From F23-B02 sp963625685 (GTDB lineage Bacteria > Bacillota > Clostridia > Oscillospirales > Oscillospiraceae), in assembly GCA_963625685.1 (NCBI GenBank), contig CAVFTR010000008.1, positions 1-64,000 of the forward strand: DNA of 64,000 bases, read 5' to 3'. How positions within the stretch are numbered: the stretch's first letter is position 1; each line of letters begins with the position of its first letter. Positions 16,526-25,091 of the stretch are shown here, piece after piece. A program made the position numbers and the translations under genes. The notes beneath the pieces are model-generated. The model was not told the DNA's origin. It made no database searches and saw nothing but the letters and a program-made list of their open reading frames with translations.

Positions 16526-17236
16526 ATGAAAAAACATCTCACAGACAAGCAGAAAAAGCGCGTTGGAGCAGCGGCGATAGCTCTCGCCCTTATTGCGGCG
16601 GCTCTCATAATATGGCTCGTGGGCGTGCCTCTCGTGAGCTTTGCGTCCGAGCCGGAAAGGTTCCGCCAATGGGTAAACGACGGCGGGGTCATGAGCCGCT
16701 TTGCCTATGTGGGCATGATGCTCCTGCAGATCGTCATAGCCGTGCTTCCCGGCGAGCCGTTTGAGATAGCCGCCGGATACGCCTTCGGCGCGGTTGAGGG
16801 CACGCTGCTGTGCATCGCCGCGTCAACGCTCGGCAGCATTATGGTGTTTTTGCTCGTGCGCCGCTTCGGCGTGCCGCTCGTAGAGGTGTTCTTCCCCGAG
16901 GAGAAGCTCCGGAGCATAAAATTCCTTAAGACGACGCCGAAGCGCGATTTCATATTCTTCGTGATATTCATGATCCCCGGAACGCCGAAGGACCTGCTGT
17001 GCTATTTCGCGGGACTTACCGATATAAAGTTCACGGTCTGGCTCCTTATCTGCTCGCTGGGCAGGCTTCCGGCGATCGTCACCTCGACGGTCGGCGGCGA
17101 CGCGCTGGGCACGTCAAACTACTGGTTTGCCGCTGCGGTCTTCGCCGCGACGCTGCTCATAAGCCTTATAGGGCTTTTTGTGTACAGGCGCATATGCATC
17201 AAGCACGAAAAACGCGATGATATTCAAAAATTTTGA
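16526..17236 (+). CDS. VTT-domain (TVP38/TMEM64) membrane protein
   Basis: A 236-aa integral membrane protein of the DedA-related VTT group. Motifs include LPGEPFEIAAGYAFGAVEGTLLC and FMIPGTPKDLLCYFAGLTDIKF, with SLGRLPAIVTSTVGGDALG near the end. Family members act in lipid scrambling or transport. The start is taken at the ATG at 16526 (MKKHLTDKQ); an in-frame ATG at 16490 would overlap the tspO leader. Confidence 0.85.
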   Translation: MKKHLTDKQKKRVGAAAIALALIAAALIIWLVGVPLVSFASEPERFRQWVNDGGVMSRFAYVGMMLLQIVIAVLPGEPFEIAAGYAFGAVEGTLLCIAASTLGSIMVFLLVRRFGVPLVEVFFPEEKLRSIKFLKTTPKRDFIFFVIFMIPGTPKDLLCYFAGLTDIKFTVWLLICSLGRLPAIVTSTVGGDALGTSNYWFAAAVFAATLLISLIGLFVYRRICIKHEKRDDIQKF

Positions 17237-17287
17237 TACATTTGCGACAATCATGAGATTTTGTATTAATATATTTATATTTTTGTA

Positions 17288-17315
17288 TTGACAAGTGCGT
17301 GAAATATGCTATAAT
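17288..17315 (+). promoter_or_regulatory. Strong promoter of a non-coding transcript
   Basis: TTGACA (17288-17293), 16-nt spacer, TATAAT (17310-17315) with an extended -10 TG. No ORF follows. Confidence 0.85.
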
Positions 17316-17319
17316 CCGC

Positions 17320-17500
17320 GTGTAGGCTTTCATAACGCCTCGTAAGTATGTTCGTTAGTTTCATTGTAATCTGTCGTAAGCTATACAGCTTAAGCCACAT
17401 GTATATAATTCTCCCTTCCTAACTATTTCCTTGTTAACGAACATATGCTACACCCCCCTTCAAAGCGGCCGGAGCCATAAGAGCTCCGGCCGTAATAATT
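17320..17500 (+). ncRNA. Candidate small RNA, 6S-like architecture
   Basis: The promoter at 17288-17315 and a strong terminator at 17466-17500 define a transcript of about 180 nt with no credible ORF. The body can fold into a rod: GTGTAG (17320-17325) pairs with CTACAC (17448-17453), and an 11-bp perfect stem TATGTTCGTTA (17347-17357) pairs with 17435-17445, enclosing a weakly paired central region. Size, isolation and a rod with a bubble resemble 6S RNA, the RNA-polymerase-binding regulator. I could not confirm this by homology, so another housekeeping or regulatory sRNA is possible. Confidence 0.6.
17466..17500 (+). terminator. Terminator of the ncRNA unit
   Basis: A 10-bp GC-rich stem (CGGCCGGAGC with its complement), 7-nt loop, followed by TAATAATTTT. 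Confidence 0.85.
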
Positions 17501-17534
17501 TTATATGAGAATATGAAAAAAGAGATCCGTTTTG

Positions 17535-18098
17535 TCAGATACGGATCTCTTTTGCCTTAAGCAGCTCTGCGTCGGCGGCGCAGTGGCTCACCGCTATGAT
17601 GGTCCTGCCCCCGCAGCTGCTCAGAATATAGCTTACCACGCGCCTTTTCGTCTCCTCGTCAAGGCCGGTGAAGGGCTCGTCGAGGTAAAGCGTCTGCGCG
17701 CCGCTGAGCACCGCCCTCACTATCGCGACGCGGCGGCGCATGCCGCCGGAGAGCTGGGACACCGGCTTATCGCAATGCCCCTCGAGCCCGACGAGCGCGA
17801 GATGGCAGCGTATCATCTCCTTTGTCACGCCGCGGGCCGCGACCATTTTAACACAGCTCACGGGCGTGAACTCCTCCGGCAGTCTGTCCTCCTGGAAGAC
17901 GGCCGCCTGACGGCGGGGGATATCCCTTATCTCGCCCGAATCGGGCTTTTCAAGCCCCATCATTATGCGCAGGAGCGTGGTCTTTCCCCTGCCGGAGGGC
18001 GCTGTTATGAGAATACGGCCGCCCTCGGGGACGTCGAGGCTGAGGCCGCGCAGCACCTCGTTGTCCCCGAAGCTCTTGCTTATGTTTACAAGCTCCAT
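17535..18098 (-). CDS. ABC transporter ATP-binding protein (NitT/TauT type)
   Basis: A 187-aa nucleotide-binding subunit. Walker A APSGRGKTT, Q-loop VFQEDRLPE, signature LSGGM, Walker B LYLDEPF and H-loop VSH are all present. It is short for the family (usually about 240 aa) because the C-terminal part is minimal. The start at 18098 overlaps the permease stop (TGATG), indicating coupling. It powers the importer encoded by the two preceding genes. Confidence 0.9.
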   Translation of the reverse strand: MELVNISKSFGDNEVLRGLSLDVPEGGRILITAPSGRGKTTLLRIMMGLEKPDSGEIRDIPRRQAAVFQEDRLPEEFTPVSCVKMVAARGVTKEMIRCHLALVGLEGHCDKPVSQLSGGMRRRVAIVRAVLSGAQTLYLDEPFTGLDEETKRRVVSYILSSCGGRTIIAVSHCAADAELLKAKEIRI

Positions 18099-18850
18099 CA
18101 CGCACGCTCCAGTCTCGCGTAAAATGCGCGCACGAGCAGCATGAAGAGCTTCTCGAACGCAACGCTTATGATGACGATGATGACCGTCCAGCACAGAAGA
18201 TCGTCGGTGTCGAGGTAGATCTTGGCATAGTAAAGCTGCTTGCCTATCGAGCCGTCGGGCGTTCCTATGATCTCGGCCGCGACGCCGGCCTTCCAGGACA
18301 TGCCCAGCGACGATGCGCAGGCGGAGAGTATAAAGGGCTTGAGCTGCGGCATATGTATATAAAGTATACGCTTATGCAGCGGCATGCCGAATACACGGCC
18401 GAGCTCGAGCATTTTCCTGTCCTCGCTTTTTATGCCCTCGAGCACATTTCCGTAAACGACGGGCAGAACGATGAGAAAGGATATGAAGACGGAGAGATTC
18501 TGCGCCGACAGCCATATAAGGCATATGACGACAAAGGACGCGACCGGCACGGTCTTGACCGTTATCATGAACGGCCACAGCGCCGTCTCTATCCAGGCAA
18601 AGCGCCCGGACAGCGCCGCGAGCACGGCTCCCGCCGCAAGCGCGAGCAGGAAGCCGCCCGCGATGTGGCGGAAGCTGAACCATATCGAGGACAGAAAGCC
18701 CTCGACGCGCCATATGCCCGTCATGCGCACGACCACGTCAACGGGCGACACGAGCAGTATGCTCTGGTCGACCGCCTTTGCGGCCAGCTGCCAGAGCAGC
18801 AGCGCAAAGGCTACTGCAAGCGCCTTGCCGAGCCTGTTATTTTGCCGCAT
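18098..18850 (-). CDS. ABC transporter permease (SsuC/TauC type)
   Basis: A 250-aa permease with about six membrane helices and the BPD_transp_1 loop EGIKSEDRKMLELGRVFGMPLHKRILYIHMPQ, which contacts the ATPase (EAA-like motif). Its start overlaps the 3' end of the binding-protein gene by 14 bp. The NitT/TauT class imports nitrate, sulfonates, pyrimidine precursors and other compounds; the cargo here is unknown. Confidence 0.9.
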   Translation of the reverse strand: MRQNNRLGKALAVAFALLLWQLAAKAVDQSILLVSPVDVVVRMTGIWRVEGFLSSIWFSFRHIAGGFLLALAAGAVLAALSGRFAWIETALWPFMITVKTVPVASFVVICLIWLSAQNLSVFISFLIVLPVVYGNVLEGIKSEDRKMLELGRVFGMPLHKRILYIHMPQLKPFILSACASSLGMSWKAGVAAEIIGTPDGSIGKQLYYAKIYLDTDDLLCWTVIIVIISVAFEKLFMLLVRAFYARLERA

Positions 18851-19841
18851 AGTACAGGCCGTCGTCGGGCAGCTTGCCGCCGACCGACTGCGGATTCATA
18901 TCGTAAAGCGCCTCAAGATAGCCGCCGAGACATTCCTTGAGCTCGTCTCCCGTGAGGCAGCATATATTGCAGTACGGCAGCGCCTTGAGCGCGATGGGAG
19001 CCTTTACGATCTCGTAATTGCCGATAAGCTCCGCGGCCTGCTCGGTGTTCTCGTTGACATATTTGACGCTCGCGGCATACTCCTGCATGAACTGCTCGAC
19101 CTGCTGCGGATATTTTTCTGCAAACTCGCTGCGCACGACGATAACTCCGGTGGCCATGGACGCGCCGTCGTTTGCCTTCTGCCACTCCTCATCGAGATCA
19201 AGGGCGACCTTCAGGCCCTCGACCTTGCTCTGAGCCGCTGTGACAAAGGGCTGCGGCAGCATCGCGACCGCGTTTTCGTCGCTGCTTATGTAGGACAGCG
19301 CCTCGGTCGTGTCCGCGCACCACTGGATCTCGGGCGCCTTGTCGCCCTCAAGGCCGTTTGCCTTGAGAAGATAGCGCAGCGCAAACTCGGGCGTCGCGCC
19401 CTCGCCTGTGGCGTAGAGCTTCTTGCCGGCGAGATCTGCAAGGCTGTTTATACTGTCGCCGCGCTCGACGATGTACAGAACGCCGGTCGCGCATACGGCA
19501 AGCACCTTCACGCCGCCGTCGGTGTTATTGTACAGAACGGAGGCCAGGTTTGCCGGTACCGCCGCGATGTCTATCTCGCCCTTGGTGAGCGCCGGGGCAA
19601 AGGCCGTGGCCTCGGTCTGGAGCGTAAACTCGTATTTGTTTGCGCTTTCGCCCTTATCGCTTTCGTCCATGAGCTTTACCATGCCCATCGCGGTGGGGCC
19701 GGTCATCGCGCCGACGCGTATGGTCGCGGGCTCCTCTGACGCGGCCGGAGTCTCCGCGGGCGCGGGGTCGTCCTTCGCGCAGCCTGTAAACAGGCACGCG
19801 AGCATGAGCACAGCAAGGACAAGTGATATAAGCTTTTTCAT
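18837..19841 (-). CDS. ABC transporter substrate-binding lipoprotein
   Basis: A 334-aa lipoprotein with signal peptide and lipobox LFTGC (Cys21), then a linker rich in Pro/Ala/Glu. The mature part is a NMT1/SsuA-like periplasmic-binding fold (IRVGAMTGPTAMGMVKLMDES, FAPALTKGEIDIAAVPANLASVLYNN, DLAGKKLYATGEGATPEFALRYLL). It is anchored to the outer face of the membrane and delivers substrate to the permease. The Crp/Fnr gene upstream suggests control by a redox or energy signal. Confidence 0.88.
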   Translation of the reverse strand: MKKLISLVLAVLMLACLFTGCAKDDPAPAETPAASEEPATIRVGAMTGPTAMGMVKLMDESDKGESANKYEFTLQTEATAFAPALTKGEIDIAAVPANLASVLYNNTDGGVKVLAVCATGVLYIVERGDSINSLADLAGKKLYATGEGATPEFALRYLLKANGLEGDKAPEIQWCADTTEALSYISSDENAVAMLPQPFVTAAQSKVEGLKVALDLDEEWQKANDGASMATGVIVVRSEFAEKYPQQVEQFMQEYAASVKYVNENTEQAAELIGNYEIVKAPIALKALPYCNICCLTGDELKECLGGYLEALYDMNPQSVGGKLPDDGLYYAAK

Positions 19842-19850
19842 TTTTTCACC

Positions 19851-20531
19851 TCATAAGATATATTTTTTGAGCCTTTCGGCATTATTTACACAGACGCTTT
19901 TTCCGTCCCTCGATATTGCCCCGTCCTCGGCGAGCGCGTCAAAGGCGCGGTACAGCGAGGCTCGCGAGACGTTGAGGGCGAGCGAAAGCTTGCTCAGCGG
20001 CATCGGGAGCTCCGCCGCCTCTCTCTCCGGAAAATTATCCAGCAGAAAGCCGGCGAGGCGCTGCTCGGCGGTGCCGGAGCTGAGAAAATACAGCTTCCTG
20101 TTTAAAAACAGAATCCTCTCGGAGAGATATTTAATATAGTTGTCGGCTATCTGCGGGTCAAAGCGCAGCATGCGGCGGACAAGGCGCTGCGTGAAAAACA
20201 CGATCTGCGCATCGCTCAGGGCCGTTATGTCCGTCGCGTACTCGCTTTCGTTGTTAAACAGCGCCGCCGCGCCGAACAGCGAGGACGTGCCGAGCGTGCT
20301 CATTATCATGGCATGTCCTCCGGCGTTGCCCTTCATGACCCTGAGGCTTCCCGAGAGCACGACGCCGAGGCTCCGGGAAAACTCCGTCCTGCCGTATATG
20401 AGCTGACCCTTACTGTAGCTTTTCAGCTCGCAGTCGGGCGAGGCGACGATCTTTTCTATCGTCGACATCGGAACGGCATAAAAAATGCCCGTATGCCGAA
20501 GCGTCGTGAGCTGTGCGGGGCTGAGCTTCAT
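19851..20531 (-). CDS. Crp/Fnr-family transcription regulator
   Basis: A 226-aa regulator with an N-terminal cyclic-nucleotide-like beta-barrel (about 15-130) and a C-terminal winged helix (LPMPLSKLSLALNVSRASLYRAFDALAEDGAISRDG). No Fnr-type N-terminal cysteine cluster is seen, so it is not an Fe-S Fnr. It is the first gene of the ABC transporter operon, 9 nt before the binding-protein gene. A palindrome just downstream of its promoter suggests autoregulation. Confidence 0.87.
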   Translation of the reverse strand: MKLSPAQLTTLRHTGIFYAVPMSTIEKIVASPDCELKSYSKGQLIYGRTEFSRSLGVVLSGSLRVMKGNAGGHAMIMSTLGTSSLFGAAALFNNESEYATDITALSDAQIVFFTQRLVRRMLRFDPQIADNYIKYLSERILFLNRKLYFLSSGTAEQRLAGFLLDNFPEREAAELPMPLSKLSLALNVSRASLYRAFDALAEDGAISRDGKSVCVNNAERLKKYIL

Positions 20532-20548
20532 GGCTTCCTCCGTTTTTT

Positions 20549-20564
20549 TGTCTCACATGAGACA
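20549..20564. promoter_or_regulatory. Candidate Crp/Fnr operator
   Basis: TGTCTCA-CA-TGAGACA: two 7-bp inverted arms with a 2-nt centre, located between the predicted transcription start (about 20570) and the Crp/Fnr start codon. A site here would block transcription when occupied. Confidence 0.6.
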
Positions 20565-20576
20565 GTTTATGTTTTA

Positions 20577-20604
20577 ATTATAGTCAAAGTCGAAAAAATG
20601 TCAA
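20577..20604 (-). promoter_or_regulatory. Promoter of the Crp/Fnr-ABC operon
   Basis: Minus-strand TTGACA (20599-20604), 16-nt spacer, TATAAT (20577-20582). Confidence 0.8.
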
Positions 20605-20832
20605 GCAATTATCACCAAATTACAACAAAAAATTTTAGTGTTAAATATTTGTCATTTTGCATAATTTCATCCTGCTTTTTATGTGAAATGCATCATTCGC
20701 CTCGATTTTTATCGTCATGTTGCCCAAACTGCGTCCGTGCCTTTGCATGTATTGTTACAAAATTATCATTTTCCGCCGAGCGGCTCCATCCTCGCCCGTC
20801 TCAAAGCCGAATCGGCAAAAAAATATTTATTC

Positions 20833-20861
20833 TTTACAGTCAAAAAGTTATTCCATATAAT
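20833..20861 (+). promoter_or_regulatory. Promoter of the hydrogenase operon
   Basis: TTTACA (20833-20838), 17-nt spacer, TATAAT (20856-20861). The 397-nt gap between the Crp/Fnr and hydrogenase genes holds these two divergent promoters; the AT-rich middle (20605-20830) shows no ORF, and I found no convincing Rex site. Confidence 0.75.
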
Positions 20862-20928
20862 TAAACTCAGCAAGATATATACCAAAAGTGGAAGAGTGAA
20901 ATTAAAAAGTATAGAAAGGATGATACTA

Positions 20929-21408
20929 TTGGTAAAGGTCGATTATGGCTTTATCGACGACGTATTGGAAAAGTATGGCTGCGATAAGACCCATGTCATT
21001 TCAATCATGCAGGATGTTCAGGCAAAATATAACTTCCTGCCCGAGGAAGCGCTGCGCTATATCGCCGAAAAGGTCGGCGAGAGCGAGGCGGAGATATACG
21101 GCGTCGCGACCTTCTATGAAAACTTCTCGCTGAAGGAAAAGGGCAAGTATATCATCAGGATATGCAACGGCACTGCCTGTCACGTCAGAAAGGTCGACGA
21201 CGTCCAGGAGACCATTTACGCTCTTACGGGCATGAAGCCCGGCGATCACATGTCCGAGGACGGACTGTTCACCATCGAGCGCGTCTCCTGTCTGGGCGCC
21301 TGCGGACTTGCTCCCGTGTGTACCATCAACGACGTCGTTCACGCCTCTATGACCTCCGAAAAGGCATATGAGATAATCCATCAGATAAGGGAGGCGGAGA
21401 TGAAATGA
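20929..21408 (+). CDS. hydC: NuoE-like [2Fe-2S] subunit of [FeFe]-hydrogenase (HydC/HndA)
   Basis: A 159-aa thioredoxin-like ferredoxin. The four cluster ligands are in CNGTACHVRK and CLGACGLAPVC. It passes electrons between the NuoF-like subunit and the hydrogenase. I place the start at the TTG at 20929: AAAGGA is 8 nt upstream, whereas the ATG at 20920 lies inside that ribosome site. Its stop overlaps the next gene by 4 bp. Confidence 0.87.
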   Translation: MVKVDYGFIDDVLEKYGCDKTHVISIMQDVQAKYNFLPEEALRYIAEKVGESEAEIYGVATFYENFSLKEKGKYIIRICNGTACHVRKVDDVQETIYALTGMKPGDHMSEDGLFTIERVSCLGACGLAPVCTINDVVHASMTSEKAYEIIHQIREAEMK

Positions 21409-23282
21409 GAATTGAAAGCAGACAGCAGCTTATAGACTGCCGCGAGGAGTTCAAAAAGGCGCTTGCCTGCCAGAACAAACAGGTCGTTATCTGCGCCGGC
21501 TCCGGCTGTGTGGCCGGCGGCTCGCTGAAGGTCTATGATAAGATGAAGCAGCTCATGGAAAAGCGCGGGCTGCGCGTCGACGTAAGCCTCCAGCACGAAA
21601 GTCATGATAAATCCGTAGGACTCAAGCACAGCGGCTGCCACGGCTTCTGCCAGATGGGACCTCTGATGCGCATAGAGCCGATGGGGCTTCTCTATATCAA
21701 GGTCACGGTCGACGATTGTGAGGATATCGTTGAAAAAACTATCCTCAACGACGAGATCATAGACCGCCTTGTGTACCACGAGGACGGCAAGAGCTACGTA
21801 AAGCAGGAGGATATCCCCTTCTACAAGCAGCAGACCCGCATAGCGCTCGAGCACTGCGGACATATAAACGCGGAAAACGTCGAGGAGTATATCGCAGTCG
21901 GCGGCTATTCGGCGCTTGAAAAGGCGCTGTTTGAAATGACGCCCGAGGAGATAATCGACGAGATAAGCGCATCCGGACTGCGCGGCAGAGGCGGCGCGGG
22001 CTTCCCGACCGGCAAGAAATGGGCTCAGGTCGCCGCCCACAAGGACGCGCCGGTCAAATACATAATCTGCAACGGCGACGAGGGCGACCCCGGCGCGTTC
22101 ATGGACCGCTCCATCATGGAGGGCGACCCCCACAGGATGATAGAGGGCATGATAATCGCCGGCATTGCTACCGGCTCCGAGGAGGGCTACATCTACGTCC
22201 GCGCGGAGTATCCGCTGGCCGTCGAGCGCCTTAAGATGGCCATAGCCGACGACGAGGCGCACGGCATACTCGGCGAGAACATACTCGGCTCGGGCAAGAA
22301 CTTCAGGATCCACATAAACCGCGGCGCGGGCGCTTTCGTCTGCGGCGAGGGCTCGGCGCTGATGGCCTCGATAGAGGGCGGACGCGGCATGCCCAGAACA
22401 AAGCCGCCCAGAAGCGTCGACAAGGGCCTGTTCGACGCGCCGACCTCGCTCAACAACGTCGAGACCTTTGCAAACGTCGCTCCCATCATCGAGCGCGGCG
22501 CGGCATGGTACCGCAGCATCGGCACGGATAACAGCACCGGCACCAAGGCCTTCGCGCTGACCGGCAATATCAATCACACCGGCCTTATCGAGGTCCCGAT
22601 GGGCACGACGCTCAGAGACATAATCTTCAAGATCGGCGGCGGCGTCAAAAACGGCAACTTCAAGGCCGTTCAGATAGGCGGCCCCTCCGGCAACTGCCTG
22701 ACAGAGGAGCACCTCGATCTGCCGCTCGACTTCGATCTCACAAAGAGGATAGGCGCGATCATCGGCTCTGGCGGCCTCGTCGTCATGAGCGACGATACCT
22801 GCATGGTCGAGATAGCCCGCTTCTTCATGAACTTCACCAAGAAGGAATCCTGCGGCAAGTGCGCCGCCTGCCGCGAGGGCACGCCCAAGATACTCGCCAT
22901 ACTCGAGCGCATAACCCACGGCGGCGGTACCATGGAGGACTTCGACCTGCTCCAGGATCTTGCGAGCGTAGTCAAGAACTGCTCGCTGTGCGGCCTCGGC
23001 AAGACCGCTCCGAACCCCGTTCTGAGCACGATCAAATATTTTAAGGACGAGTACCTTGCGCATATAGTCGACAAGAAATGTCCGGCCGGCGTATGCCGCA
23101 GCCTGTGCACGATGTGGATAGACCCGCTGCTGTGCATCGGCTGTACGAAATGTGCGCGCAACTGTCCCGTCGGCGCCATAACGGGCGAGCTGCGCAAGCC
23201 GCATACGATCGACCCCGAAAGATGCGTAAAGTGCCGTGAATGTAAGCTCGGCTGCCCGAAGCATGCAATAAAGGAGGTATGA
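21405..23282 (+). CDS. hydB: NuoF-like flavin subunit of [FeFe]-hydrogenase (HydB/HndC)
   Basis: A 625-aa subunit. In order: thioredoxin-like [2Fe-2S] domain (CAGSGC at about 31, GCHGFCQMG at about 80), NAD(P)H-binding GRGGAGFPTGKKW, FMN-binding CNGDEGDPGAFMDR, SLBB-like segment, [4Fe-4S] motif ESCGKCAACREGT, and two C-terminal [4Fe-4S] motifs (CIGCTKCARNCPVGAI, CVKCRECKLGCPKHAI). This is the full architecture of HydB of electron-bifurcating or NADP-linked hydrogenases, which couple pyridine nucleotide and ferredoxin to hydrogen. Confidence 0.93.
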   Translation: MRIESRQQLIDCREEFKKALACQNKQVVICAGSGCVAGGSLKVYDKMKQLMEKRGLRVDVSLQHESHDKSVGLKHSGCHGFCQMGPLMRIEPMGLLYIKVTVDDCEDIVEKTILNDEIIDRLVYHEDGKSYVKQEDIPFYKQQTRIALEHCGHINAENVEEYIAVGGYSALEKALFEMTPEEIIDEISASGLRGRGGAGFPTGKKWAQVAAHKDAPVKYIICNGDEGDPGAFMDRSIMEGDPHRMIEGMIIAGIATGSEEGYIYVRAEYPLAVERLKMAIADDEAHGILGENILGSGKNFRIHINRGAGAFVCGEGSALMASIEGGRGMPRTKPPRSVDKGLFDAPTSLNNVETFANVAPIIERGAAWYRSIGTDNSTGTKAFALTGNINHTGLIEVPMGTTLRDIIFKIGGGVKNGNFKAVQIGGPSGNCLTEEHLDLPLDFDLTKRIGAIIGSGGLVVMSDDTCMVEIARFFMNFTKKESCGKCAACREGTPKILAILERITHGGGTMEDFDLLQDLASVVKNCSLCGLGKTAPNPVLSTIKYFKDEYLAHIVDKKCPAGVCRSLCTMWIDPLLCIGCTKCARNCPVGAITGELRKPHTIDPERCVKCRECKLGCPKHAIKEV

Positions 23283-23286
23283 CGAT

Positions 23287-24969
23287 ATGAAGAGCATGAT
23301 CATAGACGGCATCAGCTGTGAATTTGAAAATGAACGCAACGTCCTCGAGGTCGCCCTGAAGCATCATATCGACATCCCCAATCTCTGCTACTGCGAGAGC
23401 CTTTCGATATACGGCGGCTGCCGCCTGTGCGTGATAGAAAACGGCCGCGGCGGCGTTGAGGCGGCGTGTACGATGATCCCCAAGGACGGCATGGTCGTCA
23501 GCACCAACTCCGCCCGCGTGAGAAAGCAGCGCCAGCTCATCCTCGAGCTCCTGCTTGCCGGACACCGCTCGGACTGCACGACCTGCGAAAAGTCCGAAAA
23601 GTGCAGGCTCCAGTCCTACGCAAAGCGCTACAATATCTCGAATATACGCTTCCCCATCGACTATCCGAAGCTTCCGATAGACAACTCCTCCCTGTCCATC
23701 GTGCGCGATCCCTCAAAGTGCATACTCTGCGGCAAGTGCGTGAGGATGTGCTCGGAGGTGCAGAATGTCCACGCCATCGACTTTGCCGAGCGCGGCATCG
23801 AAAGCTACATCTCCTGCGGCTTTGAGAATAAGCTCGCGGACACCGAATGTGTCGGCTGCGGCCAGTGCGCGGCCGTGTGCCCCACCGGCGCGATCGTTAT
23901 CAAAAACGAGATATCCAAGCTCTGGACGGCGATATACGACCCCACCAAGAAGGTCGCGGTGCAGGTCGCGCCCGCTGTGCGCGTCGGCATCGGCGAGGAG
24001 TTCGGCCTTCCGGCCTCGCAGCCTGTCATGGGCAAGATCACGACGGCGCTCAAGATGCTCGGCGTGAACTACGTCTTCGACACCTCGCTGTCGGCAGACC
24101 TTACGATAATGGAGGAGTCGGCGGAGTTCATGAACAAGCTCCAGACCGGCGCGAAGCTTCCCATGTTCACCTCCTGCTGCCCCGGCTGGATAAAGCATGT
24201 TGAAAACCGCCATCCGCATATGATGCCTCAGGTATCGACCTGCGGCTCGCCGATGGAAATGTTCGGCGCGATACTGCGGCAGTACTACACCGACGACGAG
24301 CTGTACTCGGTCGCGATAATGCCCTGCACGGCCAAAAAGGCCGAGGCCGCGCGTCCGGAGCTTGTCAAGGAGGGCGAAAAGCTCATCGACCTCGTGCTCA
24401 CCACCCAGGAGCTTGCGAGGATGATAAAGGAAGCCGGCATCGACTTTGCCCATCTGCCCGACACTCAGCCCGACGATCCCTTCGCCGAATATACCGGCGC
24501 GGGCGTCATCTTCGGCGTTACGGGCGGCGTAACGGAGGCCGTCATACGCCACGTCCTCGGAACGGTCACCTCCGAGCAGATAGCCACGGTCGCGGAATGC
24601 GGCGTGCGCGGTCTTGACGGCATCAAGGCCTTCGAGCTCAAGGCCGGCGATCTCACGCTGAGGATAGCCGTTGCCAACGGTCTGGGCAACGCCGACAAGC
24701 TCATCGAAAAGATCGAGAGCGGCGAGGAGTTCTTCCACTTCGTCGAGGTCATGGCCTGCCCCGGCGGCTGCATAGGCGGCGGCGGTCAGCCCGAGGCCTG
24801 CCTCGATCAGAAAAAGGTGCGCAATGCCGGCATATTCAACGCCGACGAGAGGTGCACGCTGCGCTCGTCCGAGCAGAACACCGCGCTCGACGGAGTTTAC
24901 GCCCTCCTGCGCGGCAGAGCTCACGATCTGCTGCACGTCCACTATCCCGCTCACGGTCACCACGAATAA
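23287..24969 (+). CDS. hydA: [FeFe]-hydrogenase catalytic subunit HydA
   Basis: A 560-aa group A [FeFe]-hydrogenase. The N-terminus has a plant-type [2Fe-2S] domain (NLCYCE...GGCRLC), then DCTTCEKSEKCRLQ, then two [4Fe-4S] motifs (CILCGKCVRMCSE, CVGCGQCAAVCPTGAI). The H-cluster motifs are intact: TSCCPGW (about 295), MPCTAKKAE (about 345), and EVMACPGGCIGGGGQP (about 488). It ends with a His-rich tail. With the two preceding genes it forms a trimeric soluble hydrogenase. Maturation genes hydE, hydF and hydG are not in this window. Confidence 0.96.
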   Translation: MKSMIIDGISCEFENERNVLEVALKHHIDIPNLCYCESLSIYGGCRLCVIENGRGGVEAACTMIPKDGMVVSTNSARVRKQRQLILELLLAGHRSDCTTCEKSEKCRLQSYAKRYNISNIRFPIDYPKLPIDNSSLSIVRDPSKCILCGKCVRMCSEVQNVHAIDFAERGIESYISCGFENKLADTECVGCGQCAAVCPTGAIVIKNEISKLWTAIYDPTKKVAVQVAPAVRVGIGEEFGLPASQPVMGKITTALKMLGVNYVFDTSLSADLTIMEESAEFMNKLQTGAKLPMFTSCCPGWIKHVENRHPHMMPQVSTCGSPMEMFGAILRQYYTDDELYSVAIMPCTAKKAEAARPELVKEGEKLIDLVLTTQELARMIKEAGIDFAHLPDTQPDDPFAEYTGAGVIFGVTGGVTEAVIRHVLGTVTSEQIATVAECGVRGLDGIKAFELKAGDLTLRIAVANGLGNADKLIEKIESGEEFFHFVEVMACPGGCIGGGGQPEACLDQKKVRNAGIFNADERCTLRSSEQNTALDGVYALLRGRAHDLLHVHYPAHGHHE

Positions 24970-24983
24970 GCACACACCTCTCT

Positions 24984-25013
24984 CCCCCCGTCTCTGACGG
25001 GGGGATTTTTTTA
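24984..25013 (+). terminator. Terminator of the hydrogenase operon
   Basis: CCCCCCG / CGGGGGG stem followed by seven T. Confidence 0.9.
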
Positions 25014-25091
25014 CGTTTTTATAAACAATTATCCGGGCAGTAGATTTTAAAGCTCCGCCATGATATAATCGCAGCGAATGGAGTTGATATT

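Noticed and set aside
20605..20830. Possible Rex operator upstream of the hydrogenase operon
   Set aside because: AT-rich sequence contains partial TTGT/ACAA matches but no convincing inverted repeat of the Rex type.
21381..23339. 652-aa minus-strand open frame opposite hydB
   Set aside because: Shadow of the hydrogenase flavin subunit; no domain or ribosome site.
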